From contig CBDATD010000001.1 of NCBI GenBank assembly GCA_965199935.1, positions 372,001 through 436,000 on the forward strand: DNA of 64,000 nt. Direction: 5' to 3'. How positions within the stretch are numbered: the stretch's first letter is position 1; each line of letters starts with the position of its first letter. This document shows, piece by piece, positions 8,797-16,977 of this stretch. Under the pieces are notes generated by a model. That model was not told the origin of the DNA, searched no databases, and was given only the letters and a program-made list of their open reading frames with translations. Source of the DNA: JAPPLG01 sp965199935. Its GTDB lineage: Bacteria > Bdellovibrionota > Bdellovibrionia > Bdellovibrionales > UBA1609. The position numbers and the translations under genes were made by a program.

Positions 8797-10165
8797 AAAT
8801 TTTTCCTGGATTCATAATGTTGTCTGGATCAAAGATCTTTTTGATCTCCTTCATATATCTAATCTCCTCTTGAGATTTTGTATAGTGCAAATGCGGCTTT
8901 TTAAGCAGACCCACCCCATGTTCTGCAGAGATGGTGCCTCCAAACTCTTTAACTTTAGAAAAAAGGAGTTGATTGACTCTTTCACAGTTTTTAATAAATT
9001 CACCTTCTGCTGTGTTTTCCGGCTTTAAAATATTAATATGCAGATTGCCGTCTCCAATATGGCCGAACCAAACCACTTGATATTCAGGATATTCTTTTTT
9101 CAGCAGAGCTGAAGTTTGATCGAGAAATTCAGGCAGTTTTGAAATTCTAACCGCCACATCATTTTTATAGGGCGTATAAGAGGCAATGGACTCGCTGATA
9201 TTTTCTCTTAAAGCCCATATCTCCTGAGCCTGCTCAGTGCTTTGGCTGAGAGTTCCATCTTCAATTTTTCCCTCCTCCATAAGTTTTTCAAAAATCAGAA
9301 GAGCCTTTTCCTGATAGGATTCTTCCATTTCCATAAGAACATAGTAAGGAGATTTTTTTGAAAGAGGAAGATTTTTTCCCATCTTTTGTACATAGTGCAG
9401 GGCTGGATCTGTCATCATTTCAAAAGCGTGGAGTGGGACGTTTTTTTTAAATCTGGAATAAATTTCAATGAGGTTGTTTAATTGAGGAACTCCCAATAAG
9501 AAAACGTTTAAGGGTTTAGGTTGAACAGCCACAGCCAGAGTGACTTGAGTAATGAACCCCAGGGTGCCTTCTGAACCGATAAATAAATGCAGGAGATTGT
9601 ATCCCGCAGCATCTTTAATGAGGCCCCGGCCCAGCTGTAGGACTTCTCCTTTTCCTGTGACCGCTTCCAGCCCTCTGATCCAATTCCTGGTGGAGCCGTA
9701 TCGAATGACATGAACACCTCCTGCATTGGTGGCTGTATTTCCTCCGATTTGACTGGAGCCTTCCGCCGCAAAAGAGACAGGGAAAAAAAAACCTTTTTCA
9801 TGCACCCATTTCTGCACTTCTTTGGTAATACAGCCGGCTTCTACGGTGAGTGTTTCTTCAGCCTCGTTCCACTCTATCAGCTTGTTCATTTTTTCAAAAG
9901 AGACCACCACTTCTTTTTGGACTGCCGCAGCGGATCCGCTGAGTCCTGTTCGGCCTCCTGAAGGCACGAGTGCAATTTTATGTTTTCCGGCCCATTGAAC
10001 AAGTTTGACTGTTTCTTCTGTCTTTTGTGGGAACACAACAAGGGAGGGGTCGGCTTTGTAGAGACGAATCCAATCCCGCCCATAAAACTCAAGGCTTTTC
10101 GGATCTTTTAAAATTTGTGATTCTGAAAGAAAACTCTTTAACTCTTCAAACTGTAATTCCGTCAT
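8774..10165 (-). CDS. FAD-linked oxidase, glycolate oxidase GlcD / D-lactate dehydrogenase family
   Basis: A 463-residue flavoprotein with an N-terminal FAD_binding_4 domain (VPSGGRTGLSGSAAA around residue 66, QIGGNTATNAGGVHVIRYGS near 143-162) and a C-terminal FAD-oxidase domain ending with VVWFGHIGDGNLHINI and GTISAEHGVGLLKK. These motifs fit the GlcD, D-lactate and D-2-hydroxyglutarate dehydrogenase group, which oxidise a D-2-hydroxy acid to the 2-oxo acid. The substrate cannot be told from sequence. No GlcE or GlcF subunit is adjacent, so it probably works as a single-subunit dehydrogenase. A GGGGAA ribosome site sits just upstream of ATG 10165. It is convergent with tolB. Confidence 0.85.
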   Translation of the reverse strand: MTELQFEELKSFLSESQILKDPKSLEFYGRDWIRLYKADPSLVVFPQKTEETVKLVQWAGKHKIALVPSGGRTGLSGSAAAVQKEVVVSFEKMNKLIEWNEAEETLTVEAGCITKEVQKWVHEKGFFFPVSFAAEGSSQIGGNTATNAGGVHVIRYGSTRNWIRGLEAVTGKGEVLQLGRGLIKDAAGYNLLHLFIGSEGTLGFITQVTLAVAVQPKPLNVFLLGVPQLNNLIEIYSRFKKNVPLHAFEMMTDPALHYVQKMGKNLPLSKKSPYYVLMEMEESYQEKALLIFEKLMEEGKIEDGTLSQSTEQAQEIWALRENISESIASYTPYKNDVAVRISKLPEFLDQTSALLKKEYPEYQVVWFGHIGDGNLHINILKPENTAEGEFIKNCERVNQLLFSKVKEFGGTISAEHGVGLLKKPHLHYTKSQEEIRYMKEIKKIFDPDNIMNPGKIFNVEENS

Positions 10166-10299
10166 TTCCCCAATCTCCTTATAAATTGATTTCTTCTGCT
10201 GTAAAATTAAGCTCTCTACCTCTTTAGGGTTTGTTCTGCAAACCTTTCTCCGTCATTATGAGCTTAAATACTCTGTATTTATTTGTTTTTTATCATTAC

Positions 10300-11424
10300 T
10301 CATGCGCCGCCTCCTTTTAAAGGGCCTTTGCCAATTTTGTCATCCTCTTCAATTCGTTTTTGCAACTCTTTTTCAAACTCATCCATACGATCCTTATCCC
10401 AAAAAATAAAATAATACTGACGTGTATCGAAAACCTCTTTTTGCATTTCCTTCATTATTTTATTACAGCTCCAAATAACAGGAATATTTTTTCCTTTAGC
10501 GTAGCCAGCTTCAAAAAAGACACTGGCCCTAGGTTCGTTTTTATCTTTAGCAGTAATATCACACACAACAAATTTCGCTTTTTGTATTTCAACTAAAATT
10601 CCATCATCAATTTTATCGGTGCTTATTTTATCATCAATTCTTAGAGGTGTATAACCCGCACTTTCAACTGCTCTTTTAATACTTTTTGCTAAACACTCCG
10701 TAGAAGAACTCATCCACATAGCAATAAAAGCTGTTTTTGAATCTATATTTGGAGACTCACTGTCAAATTTTTCCAACCTTTTTCTGCCTTTTGCAGTGAC
10801 TTCAACCTGGCAAGGCCCTCCCGCATAATCTCTCTTTTTAACATCTTTGGATACTCCTAAAGACTCTAACAGAGAATCAATTTCATCTAAATTAGAGCAG
10901 TAAGATATGGCATAAAGAAATGATGACTTGGAGTTTTCTACAGATAAATCATTGCCTATATTTGTTAGTGTTACATCATCACCTAAATGACGTGAACACT
11001 TAACCAAGCCTCTTAATAATAAAATTTCTTGTTCATCAGTTTGTGGAGCAGAGGGCAGCTTTTCAATCCAATTTTTATCGTCCGTGAGTTCATCAAGATC
11101 GGGAGTATTGCCCCTTAGATTTTCTTGTGCAATATAACCTGATATTTTTACTTTTTCTGACTCACTTAAATCACGAGGATTACCATCTGAACCAAGAACT
11201 CCCATTGTTTCGTAATTATGCGATGTTGTACTTTTCATTTGCACACCAGAAATAAGATATTTCCCGCCTGCCCTCAAATTATATATTTCATACTTATTCT
11301 CAACAGATAAAGGCCTAAAATAAGGACGATAACCTTGAGGATTTTGAGAAGATAAATGGACTTGAGATGAAAATTTATCAAGCGGGACACCCCATATAAT
11401 GCATTTAAATTTACTTTGGTTCAT
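10300..11424 (-). CDS. Winged-helix plus nucleoside 2-deoxyribosyltransferase-like domain protein
   Basis: A 374-residue cytosolic protein. I prefer the ATG at 11424 (MNQSKF), eight bases after AAGGA, over the ATG at 11433. The N-terminal two thirds has no recognised domain, but VEVTAKGRKRLEKFDS (near residue 215) looks like the wing end of a winged helix. The C-terminal domain (about 233-360) starts with TAFIAMWMSS and contains AVESAGYTPLRIDDK, IDDGILVEIQKAKFVVCDIT, ASVFFEAGYAKGKNIPVIW and FDTRQYYFIFW. This matches the Rossmann-like nucleoside deoxyribosyltransferase/TIR-related domain often found in standalone proteins of accessory regions. The nucleotide substrate is unknown. A role in stress or phage defence is only inference. 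It is flanked by a palindromic hairpin in its 5' leader. Confidence 0.6.
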   Translation of the reverse strand: MNQSKFKCIIWGVPLDKFSSQVHLSSQNPQGYRPYFRPLSVENKYEIYNLRAGGKYLISGVQMKSTTSHNYETMGVLGSDGNPRDLSESEKVKISGYIAQENLRGNTPDLDELTDDKNWIEKLPSAPQTDEQEILLLRGLVKCSRHLGDDVTLTNIGNDLSVENSKSSFLYAISYCSNLDEIDSLLESLGVSKDVKKRDYAGGPCQVEVTAKGRKRLEKFDSESPNIDSKTAFIAMWMSSSTECLAKSIKRAVESAGYTPLRIDDKISTDKIDDGILVEIQKAKFVVCDITAKDKNEPRASVFFEAGYAKGKNIPVIWSCNKIMKEMQKEVFDTRQYYFIFWDKDRMDEFEKELQKRIEEDDKIGKGPLKGGGA

Positions 11425-11446
11425 ACACAACATCCTTTTTTTTGTT

Positions 11447-11474
11447 CTGGATTCCTGCTTTCGCAGGAGTCCAG
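11447..11474. repeat. 28-bp palindrome, repeat copy 2
   Basis: Core TCCTGC-TTTC-GCAGGA (11453-11468) with outer arms CTGGA and TCCAG, giving an almost perfect 28-base dyad. It sits 23 bases upstream of the 11424 start on the minus strand, so it could form a hairpin in that gene's leader. It is the same family as 7370-7385 in the opposite orientation. Confidence 0.7.
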
Positions 11475-11517
11475 TTTATTGCACTTAGACTTATTTTAGT
11501 CAAACTAGTTCAAACAT

Positions 11518-11620
11518 GCCGGATGATGAGGCAAAAACAGCCGCCCCCATAAATAGAACATGAGATTTGACTCTTTTGGCGGAATCATTGTACTTTTTTA
11601 AAGTAAAATGATGAAGAAAA
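11518..11620. repeat. Direct repeat A, upstream of the LRR gene
   Basis: This ~100-base stretch resembles 12623-12755. Shared runs include TGCCGGA-GATGA, AGCCG-CCCCATAAATA-AACATGAGATTTGAC and, after a more diverged middle, AGTA followed by GATG. Overall identity is roughly 70 percent by eye. Each copy contains a TTGAC(T/C) -35-like hexamer (11567-11572 here) but no good -10 at 17 bases. The copies flank the LRR gene and each precedes a gene for an exported protein. This copy and the poly-G promoter together account for most of the 370-base gap at 11425-11794. Confidence 0.65.
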
Positions 11621-11687
11621 ATGATTTTCTAGGATAAGCGGGAAGACTTTTTTAGCCCTGCCAAGATTAATTTTCTATATTTAGCGC

Positions 11688-11714
11688 TTGCAAAAAAATG
11701 GGGGGGGGTAGAAT
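11688..11714 (+). promoter_or_regulatory. Promoter-like element with G9 spacer tract
   Basis: TTGCAA (11688-11693), then A5-T-G9 (15 bases), then TAGAAT (11709-11714). The nine Gs occupy 11700-11708. The same architecture occurs on the minus strand at 57570-57544 as TTGAAA, A5-T-G9, TAAAAT. The -10-like box ends 80 bases before the LRR start. A 15-base spacer is shorter than the 17-base optimum, so changes in the G tract would tune the promoter. Promoter activity is inferred. Confidence 0.55.
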
Positions 11715-11794
11715 GGGTTTAAGCGGGGTTTTGAGGGTGAGGAAAATTTTCTTATCAGCCTTGTGAGAAGATTAGAAAAACAAAGGAGCAAAAT

Positions 11795-12610
11795 ATGAAA
11801 ATCTCAAACATGATAAAAAAATGGTTATTGGTTATTTTATTTTTCCCACTCCTTTCGCACGGATCGTTCCTTTCGGTGTGTGACAGAACTCCACAGGTAA
11901 GAGACGCTGTCATGGAAAAAATATCTCAAACACACTCCTCTATAAAATGCAATGATGACGATTTAATGGTTTTGATTTTGCCGTTTCTTACAAACCTGGA
12001 TTTAGGAGGCAAAGGGATAACTTCTTTAAAAGAAGGTGATTTTTCTGGTTTTCCCAACTTGAAGTTCCTTGAGATTGATGTGAATGAAATAACTTCGCTG
12101 CCTCCGGGTATTTTCTCCGGGCTTTCTTCTCTGGAAGAGCTTGATCTTCGTGGCTTTAATGATCTTAATAATGTAACCCAGCTGCCTCCAAGTGTTTTTC
12201 AAGGACTTTCTTCTTTAAAAAGGCTTGTATTGAGTTTCAATAGACTGACCTCGCTGCCTCCGGGTATTTTCTCCGGGCTTCACTCTTTAGAAGTGCTGAC
12301 GCTTGAATCTAATGATCTGACCTCACTGCCTTCAGGTGTTTTCTCCGGACTTCATTCTTTAAGAGTCATGGTTGCGCCTTGGAATGAAATAACTTCGCTA
12401 CCTCCAGAGATTTTCTCCGGGCTTCCCTCCTTACAGCTCATTGATTTTAAAGGGAATAGAATAACTTCGCTGCCTCCAGAGATTCTCTCTGATCTTTCGT
12501 CTATGAAACAGCTTGAGGAGATTGATTTACAACAAAACTCTTTGGATTTAACAACAAGAAGATCTTTAGAGGCGAATTTCAGACACAAATTGAGGTACTT
12601 ATTGTTATAA
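11795..12610 (+). CDS. Secreted leucine-rich-repeat protein
   Basis: A 271-residue protein with a signal peptide (about residues 1-23, FFPLLSHG-SF), then SVCDRTPQVRDAVMEKI, an N-terminal cap seen in many bacterial secreted LRR proteins, then about seven leucine-rich repeats of roughly 24 residues. The repeat consensus is LxxLxLxxNxITSLPPGIFSGLxS, and the IFSGL segment recurs almost unchanged. Such proteins usually bind other proteins outside the cell or on the surface. The target is unknown. GGAG lies seven bases before the ATG. The gene sits behind a candidate phase-variable promoter and a duplicated upstream segment. No enzymatic domain is visible. Confidence 0.75.
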   Translation: MKISNMIKKWLLVILFFPLLSHGSFLSVCDRTPQVRDAVMEKISQTHSSIKCNDDDLMVLILPFLTNLDLGGKGITSLKEGDFSGFPNLKFLEIDVNEITSLPPGIFSGLSSLEELDLRGFNDLNNVTQLPPSVFQGLSSLKRLVLSFNRLTSLPPGIFSGLHSLEVLTLESNDLTSLPSGVFSGLHSLRVMVAPWNEITSLPPEIFSGLPSLQLIDFKGNRITSLPPEILSDLSSMKQLEEIDLQQNSLDLTTRRSLEANFRHKLRYLLL

Positions 12611-12622
12611 CGGATTTTAGGA

Positions 12623-12755
12623 TGCCGGACGATGAAGTCAAAATGATCATTGCAAAGGCCCTCGAAAAGAGCCGGCCCCATAAATAAAACATGAGATTTG
12701 ACCCTTTTAGTAGAACAATTCATTCTTTTAGAGTACGATGGTGGGGAAAATTTAT
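12623..12755. repeat. Direct repeat B, upstream of the lipoprotein gene
   Basis: Second copy of the segment at 11518-11620, with about 24 extra bases near 12645-12668. It includes TTGACC at 12698-12703 and ends shortly before the 12770 start codon. It lacks a poly-G tract, unlike the region downstream of copy A. Confidence 0.6.
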
Positions 12756-12769
12756 TTTCCAAGCTGAGT

Positions 12770-13279
12770 ATGAATAAGAAACTTCCAGTCTTTTTATTAT
12801 CCGTTTTTTTGTGGGGATGCGGCTCCACCCTATGCACAAAGGGAGACACAAAACAAGGTTTGTTTTTTGATTTTGGATCAGAGTGGGGCCGTGATTATGT
12901 CAACATCGGCCGCTATCCCACTTTTCACTCTGACGCAAGCTTTGTCAAAAAATTAATCGTGGATGAGTGGGAGGGTTTTTTATTAGTGTCTTCGCAAGAC
13001 ACGGTTCACTGCGACAACAAAGAAGAAATGGACAAGCTGGCAAAACAGGGAAAATTCGTAAGCTGTAAAGGCCACAAAATTGTAGAAAACTACAGCGTAC
13101 ACCGCTACAGAGACAATAAAGGCTACGAAGAGTGGAGCTATGTCTCCAAATCAGAATGGGAAAACATTAGAAATCTCAATCACTCTTTTTCTAAAAAGCC
13201 GGACTACTTTTATGAAAACTGCCGGTACCATTTTTTCGGCGGACTTATTCAACTGTTAAGGGCGATTATCAGTATTTGA
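12770..13279 (+). CDS. Lipoprotein of unknown function
   Basis: A 169-residue protein beginning MNKKLPVFLLSVFLWGCGS. FLWGC fits a lipobox, giving a lipidated cysteine at residue 17. The start at 12770 is chosen because it gives a clean lipoprotein signal; an upstream in-frame start at 12698 lies inside the repeated region. The mature protein is rich in charged and aromatic residues and has several cysteines (VHCDNKEE, FVSCKGHK, YENCRYHFFGG). I recognise no family. It lies between the LRR gene and a decayed frame, and shares an upstream repeat with the LRR gene. Confidence 0.6.
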   Translation: MNKKLPVFLLSVFLWGCGSTLCTKGDTKQGLFFDFGSEWGRDYVNIGRYPTFHSDASFVKKLIVDEWEGFLLVSSQDTVHCDNKEEMDKLAKQGKFVSCKGHKIVENYSVHRYRDNKGYEEWSYVSKSEWENIRNLNHSFSKKPDYFYENCRYHFFGGLIQLLRAIISI

Positions 13280-13282
13280 ACT

Positions 13283-13564
13283 AAACACTTCCGGATAAAG
13301 CAGTTTTAAAACTTTCTGCAAAACCAGATGAATGCAAAAACCCCGCACTTTTTAATTCCATCCGCAAAAGAGATGGTTTTCACCATGAAATATAAGAAGT
13401 CAGATCAAAGCCGCAGTTTTATATTTTTAGAGGTTTTTTTATTGATCCAGACGGCACAGTAAAGCACACAAAAAGCCGGTTCCCATAATTTCACTTTTGC
13501 AGATAATGAAATGAAACAACTGGAAAGACATGAAAATATTACACACTTAAAAATTCAATCTTGA
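13283..13564 (+). pseudogene. Possible decayed gene fragment
   Basis: The 350-base gap at 13280-13629 contains protein-like text in two frames. One frame reads LPDKAVLKLSAKPDECKNP, later has a TAA at 13393, resumes with FYIFRGFFIDPDGTVKHT, and then breaks. The text continues in the next frame as NFTFADNEMKQLERHEN and ends at a TGA (13562-13564). One internal stop and one frameshift, close to a T7 run, are enough to explain it. There is no clear start or family, so this is tentative. A promoter for the next gene overlaps its end. Confidence 0.3.
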
Positions 13565-13589
13565 TAAAAGAAAAAATGATCTGTATAAA
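13561..13589 (+). promoter_or_regulatory. Sigma-70-type promoter
   Basis: TTGATA (13561-13566), a 17-base spacer, and TATAAA (13584-13589). It is well placed 40 bases before the ankyrin-protein start at 13630. Confidence 0.6.
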
Positions 13590-13629
13590 AAAAACTGTAA
13601 GATAAATACCTGCCTGAGGGGCGTCAGCA

Positions 13630-16026
13630 ATGAAATTTAAGTATTTTTATGCGCTCATTTTCACCGGCTTTATTTTATTTCACAATAGCTCCAACGCAGA
13701 CGCCTGCAAAAAAAGTTTTACCCCCCCGGCGGCAAACTTAAAGGGTCTAAACAAAGCTCCAGACCTTGATATAAACAGAAACAGCCTCTCTAATTTTGCC
13801 CAATCTATGACACAAGGTCTGTTTTTAAACGAGAATCAAAAAGATCTTTTTCAATTATACATCACCCAGTTTTTTACTCTTCCTAGATATACGTTCCACA
13901 ACGTACAAAAATTCTTTAACATTTTAGAAGAATTTAAGTCTTTGTCCTTTGTTAAACTTCCAGTTAGAGAGCAAATACTGACGTTTCTGAACGAAGAGTA
14001 TGCAGAAAAAGATGATCTTCATTCATTTATCAAACAGTTCAAATCCAACGCCTTAAGCAAAAGAAACTCATTATTCCGCATAAGAGCCAACTGGGGTTTT
14101 TGGGCCAAAATGCTGTCTTTTTCAAAGCCTTCTAAAGAACTGCTAAACTCTAAAGAAGAAAAAGAACAATATAAAAATAATTTTTTTATCTACTTAAACA
14201 AATTAATAGATAAAAAGACACGGAGTTTTATCACCGATCCCAAAATAGACTACAGAGATAAAACAATAGTTTTATACGAATTTTTAAATAAGATAAGAAT
14301 GAACAAAATAAAACAAAACCAAGATGTAAAACTTATTTCCCGCGCCATGTTTAACCTTGTAGATACAGCAGGGTTTGGAAATAGATTCTATACAAGCCTT
14401 TTAGACAGCAGCCGCCGTATAGATAATATAGAGGGCTTAAACCGAATCTTATCTGAAAGGGATGCTATAGCCGATACATTGGGATTTAAAGAGGGATTTA
14501 AAGAATTAGCAAAAACTCTTAATATAAAAGACCATAATTCAGCTAAACAATTTTTGGAGAAATACGCCGCGCCAGACAAAAGAAGGGGCGTCAAAACTGC
14601 GGTTTTTAGGTTGAGGCCCCTTTCCCTGCAAGAATCACCCTTCAGATCCTGCTTAAGCGGCGACTGTGCTACAGACGTATATTTTTCAGCCGCCATGAAA
14701 AATAATTTTTTATATTTTACACTGACAAACAAACACCATAGGTCTTCAGGGCATATTGGTGTTGTTTTAGGCAAAGCCTTAGACTCTAAAGGGAACAGCT
14801 TAAAAACCGCCTTTGTAGATAAAATTCAAAATATCCCCCACTATAAAATTATTCCCATGCTGGAGGGAATTCGAAGAAGCTTGGAAGAACAGGGATATAT
14901 ATTGGGGATCCCTAAAAAATTAGGCAATCATAACGGCCTGTCCATCCGCAAAACTATAAGAGCGTATGCGGCGTCTGAAATACTTCCCCATTTAAAAACA
15001 GTTTTAAAACAATTCACGCCTGAGAAAACTTCAGATTCTTTTTCAACCGGCTTTTCCAGAGCTTATGACAAATTAACTATGTTGAAGTTTGAAGGATGGA
15101 TTTTAGACAATACAGGCGCAACAATCTATCCTGGAGAAATCCACACATCCACAACAGCCCCTGAGCTGAGCATTAAGGATGTGTATCAAAATATTTTGCT
15201 CCTGAAAGACTCTGAGAAAGAAGATGAACAAATAACATTTCTAAACCATCTAATGAACATAATAAAAATAGATCAACTGAATATTTCTAAAGATTCTGCA
15301 ACAAAATATCTAGAGGCCAAAATACAAGATTTAAAACACAGTTTTCGCCTAAGAAAACAAGCTTTGTTTATTCTCGTTCGTATTTTTATGGAGCAAGAAA
15401 AAGTAAAATATATTCAGTCCGTCCCTTATAAAAATTCTTTTTCTGTTATCACTGTTTTAGAAAACTGGCTGAAATATTTTTCTACAAAAGAAAGAAAAAT
15501 TATTTTTGGAGAAATGAGTACATGGAGAAATAAACCGTCTGGCAGCTATAAACTCGGGTTTATCTCTCTGGTGTATCGTCTTTTATTTGGCGGTATAAAG
15601 AATGTGCAATACTTGTTGGAGCATCCGGATTGGAGCCGAATTTTAGATGTATCTTCCGACATCCATATGCCTCTCCATTACCACGCTGTGCAGGGAAATA
15701 CAGCAAAAGCTCAACTGCTGCAAAAATACGGCGCCGATGTAAATGCAACAGCCCCCTACTACATAGAGCATCATCATAGCTACATACACCCCGGACAAAC
15801 AACTCCACTCACTTACGCTGTTAGATATGGAACTCTACCAGACGTGAGGAGAGTAGTCTTGAGGCTTGGCGCTGATATCAATGCCAGAGACGGAAAAGGA
15901 TATACAGCGCTTATGTATGCCAAAGCCATCAGAGCAGACGATATAACAGCTTTTCTTGAACTCCATGGCGCCAAGATAACACTCAAAGACCGCATAATCA
16001 TATTTTTTGGCTCCCGGCCGTTTTGA
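13630..16026 (+). CDS. Large secreted protein with C-terminal ankyrin repeats
   Basis: A 798-residue protein with a signal peptide (about 1-24, ending SNA-DAC). The middle is mostly helical with no recognised fold, except a distinctive block near residues 330-385 (FRSCLSGDCATDVYFSAA, then YFTLTNKHHRSSGHIGVVLG) that resembles an independent alpha/beta domain. Ankyrin-type repeats fill about 675-790: MPLHYHAVQGNTAKAQLLQK, YGADVNA, TPLTYAVRYGTLPDVRRVV, LGADINARDGKGYTALMYAK and FLELHGAKI. Exported ankyrin proteins commonly mediate protein-protein contact, including with hosts or prey, but no partner is known here. A C7 run (13721-13727) lies in codons 31-33 and could slip. GAGGGG precedes the ATG. 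Confidence 0.65.
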   Translation: MKFKYFYALIFTGFILFHNSSNADACKKSFTPPAANLKGLNKAPDLDINRNSLSNFAQSMTQGLFLNENQKDLFQLYITQFFTLPRYTFHNVQKFFNILEEFKSLSFVKLPVREQILTFLNEEYAEKDDLHSFIKQFKSNALSKRNSLFRIRANWGFWAKMLSFSKPSKELLNSKEEKEQYKNNFFIYLNKLIDKKTRSFITDPKIDYRDKTIVLYEFLNKIRMNKIKQNQDVKLISRAMFNLVDTAGFGNRFYTSLLDSSRRIDNIEGLNRILSERDAIADTLGFKEGFKELAKTLNIKDHNSAKQFLEKYAAPDKRRGVKTAVFRLRPLSLQESPFRSCLSGDCATDVYFSAAMKNNFLYFTLTNKHHRSSGHIGVVLGKALDSKGNSLKTAFVDKIQNIPHYKIIPMLEGIRRSLEEQGYILGIPKKLGNHNGLSIRKTIRAYAASEILPHLKTVLKQFTPEKTSDSFSTGFSRAYDKLTMLKFEGWILDNTGATIYPGEIHTSTTAPELSIKDVYQNILLLKDSEKEDEQITFLNHLMNIIKIDQLNISKDSATKYLEAKIQDLKHSFRLRKQALFILVRIFMEQEKVKYIQSVPYKNSFSVITVLENWLKYFSTKERKIIFGEMSTWRNKPSGSYKLGFISLVYRLLFGGIKNVQYLLEHPDWSRILDVSSDIHMPLHYHAVQGNTAKAQLLQKYGADVNATAPYYIEHHHSYIHPGQTTPLTYAVRYGTLPDVRRVVLRLGADINARDGKGYTALMYAKAIRADDITAFLELHGAKITLKDRIIIFFGSRPF

Positions 16027-16164
16027 TAAAAACCCAGCAATGCCGCCCCCGTAACCGCCGGCAGCCTGCTTTAAATTCTGTTAAAGCAGAAGACAATAAT
16101 GCCGATATGTCTTTCGTGGGGATTTTTTTTTGGATAGGTTTTTCTGAAAGTGATGGATTGCAGA

Positions 16165-16191
16165 GGATTCCAGCTTTCGATGGGATGACGG
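16165..16191. repeat. Degenerate palindromic repeat copy
   Basis: GGATTCCAGCTTTCGATGGG followed by ATGACGG resembles the dispersed repeat GGATTCC(C/T)GCTTTCGC(G/A)GGA but with mismatched arms. It lies in the 193-base gap before the histidine kinase gene, where no other feature is evident. Confidence 0.45.
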
Positions 16192-16219
16192 AAAACGGGT
16201 TCATTCAGAGGTGCAGTTG

Positions 16220-16945
16220 ATGAAAAAAGATGCGAAAGAAGAGTTCCCGTTGGGCTTGGATTTTTTCAGCCTCTTTGTGCATGAGCTGAAATCTCCTCTC
16301 ATGTCTTTCAACTTTCAGATGGAAAATCTAGCGCCTAAACTTCAAGATAAAGAGTCCCAAGAAATTGTGCAAAAAATGAATAAAGACCTCGTCCGCCTGT
16401 TTCAATTTGTAGAAGACGGACTCAATATGAAAGAACTGGAACAAGATTTTCCCCTCAACCGCAAATGGCGCGCATCCTCCAGCATTTTAAAAAATATCCA
16501 GGAAGAACTGTCCGAATGGATTTCACATAAAAAGCTTAAAATAACGCATATTGAACCGGTTCCATTGCAAGTATATGCCGATATTAAATGGATGAGAATC
16601 GCTTTAAAAAACCTCATACTCAATGCCATTCAGCACTCTTCTGAAAATACTGTCATCACCCTGCAAACTCAAATTCAAAATGATCAAGATTTCTTTTTTT
16701 CTGTTAAAGATGAAGGCGCCGGGGTGCCTGCCGGATTGAAAGATAAAATTTTTCACCGATTCCAAAGCTTGAGACTCTCCAGCAAAACGGAGATGAAAGG
16801 GACGGGGCTGGGCCTTTACATCAGCAAATGGATTATAGAAAAACACAAAGGAACATTAAAACTGATTTCATCTAGTGATGCCGGATCTATTTTTGGAATC
16901 ACACTGCCCAAAGCCTGCAAAGAGCTTTTAACAAAAGCCTCCTAA
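16220..16945 (+). CDS. Soluble sensor histidine kinase, no sensor domain
   Basis: The start at ATG 16220 follows GAGGTG by six bases, giving 241 residues; a GTG at 16211 is less likely. The protein begins almost directly with the dimerisation/phosphoacceptor helix, H-box FVHELKSPLMSF (His about residue 24), followed by an HATPase domain with N-box NLILNAIQHS, G1 DEGAGVP, F-box KIFHRFQSLR and G2 GTGLGLYISKW. There is no transmembrane segment, PAS or GAF domain, and no response regulator next to it, so input probably comes from a partner protein. It is an orphan kinase by context; the target is unknown. Confidence 0.85.
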   Translation: MKKDAKEEFPLGLDFFSLFVHELKSPLMSFNFQMENLAPKLQDKESQEIVQKMNKDLVRLFQFVEDGLNMKELEQDFPLNRKWRASSSILKNIQEELSEWISHKKLKITHIEPVPLQVYADIKWMRIALKNLILNAIQHSSENTVITLQTQIQNDQDFFFSVKDEGAGVPAGLKDKIFHRFQSLRLSSKTEMKGTGLGLYISKWIIEKHKGTLKLISSSDAGSIFGITLPKACKELLTKAS

Positions 16946-16958
16946 ATTGCAAGGAGGC
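16937..16958 (-). terminator. Hairpin terminator between convergent genes
   Basis: GCCTCC (16937-16942) pairs with GGAGGC (16953-16958) around a 10-base loop. Read on the minus strand it is followed by TTTTGTT, giving an intrinsic terminator for the gene at 16978-17652. The stop codon of the kinase lies inside it. Confidence 0.6.
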
Positions 16959-16977
16959 GCTTTCACAGCAAAACAGC

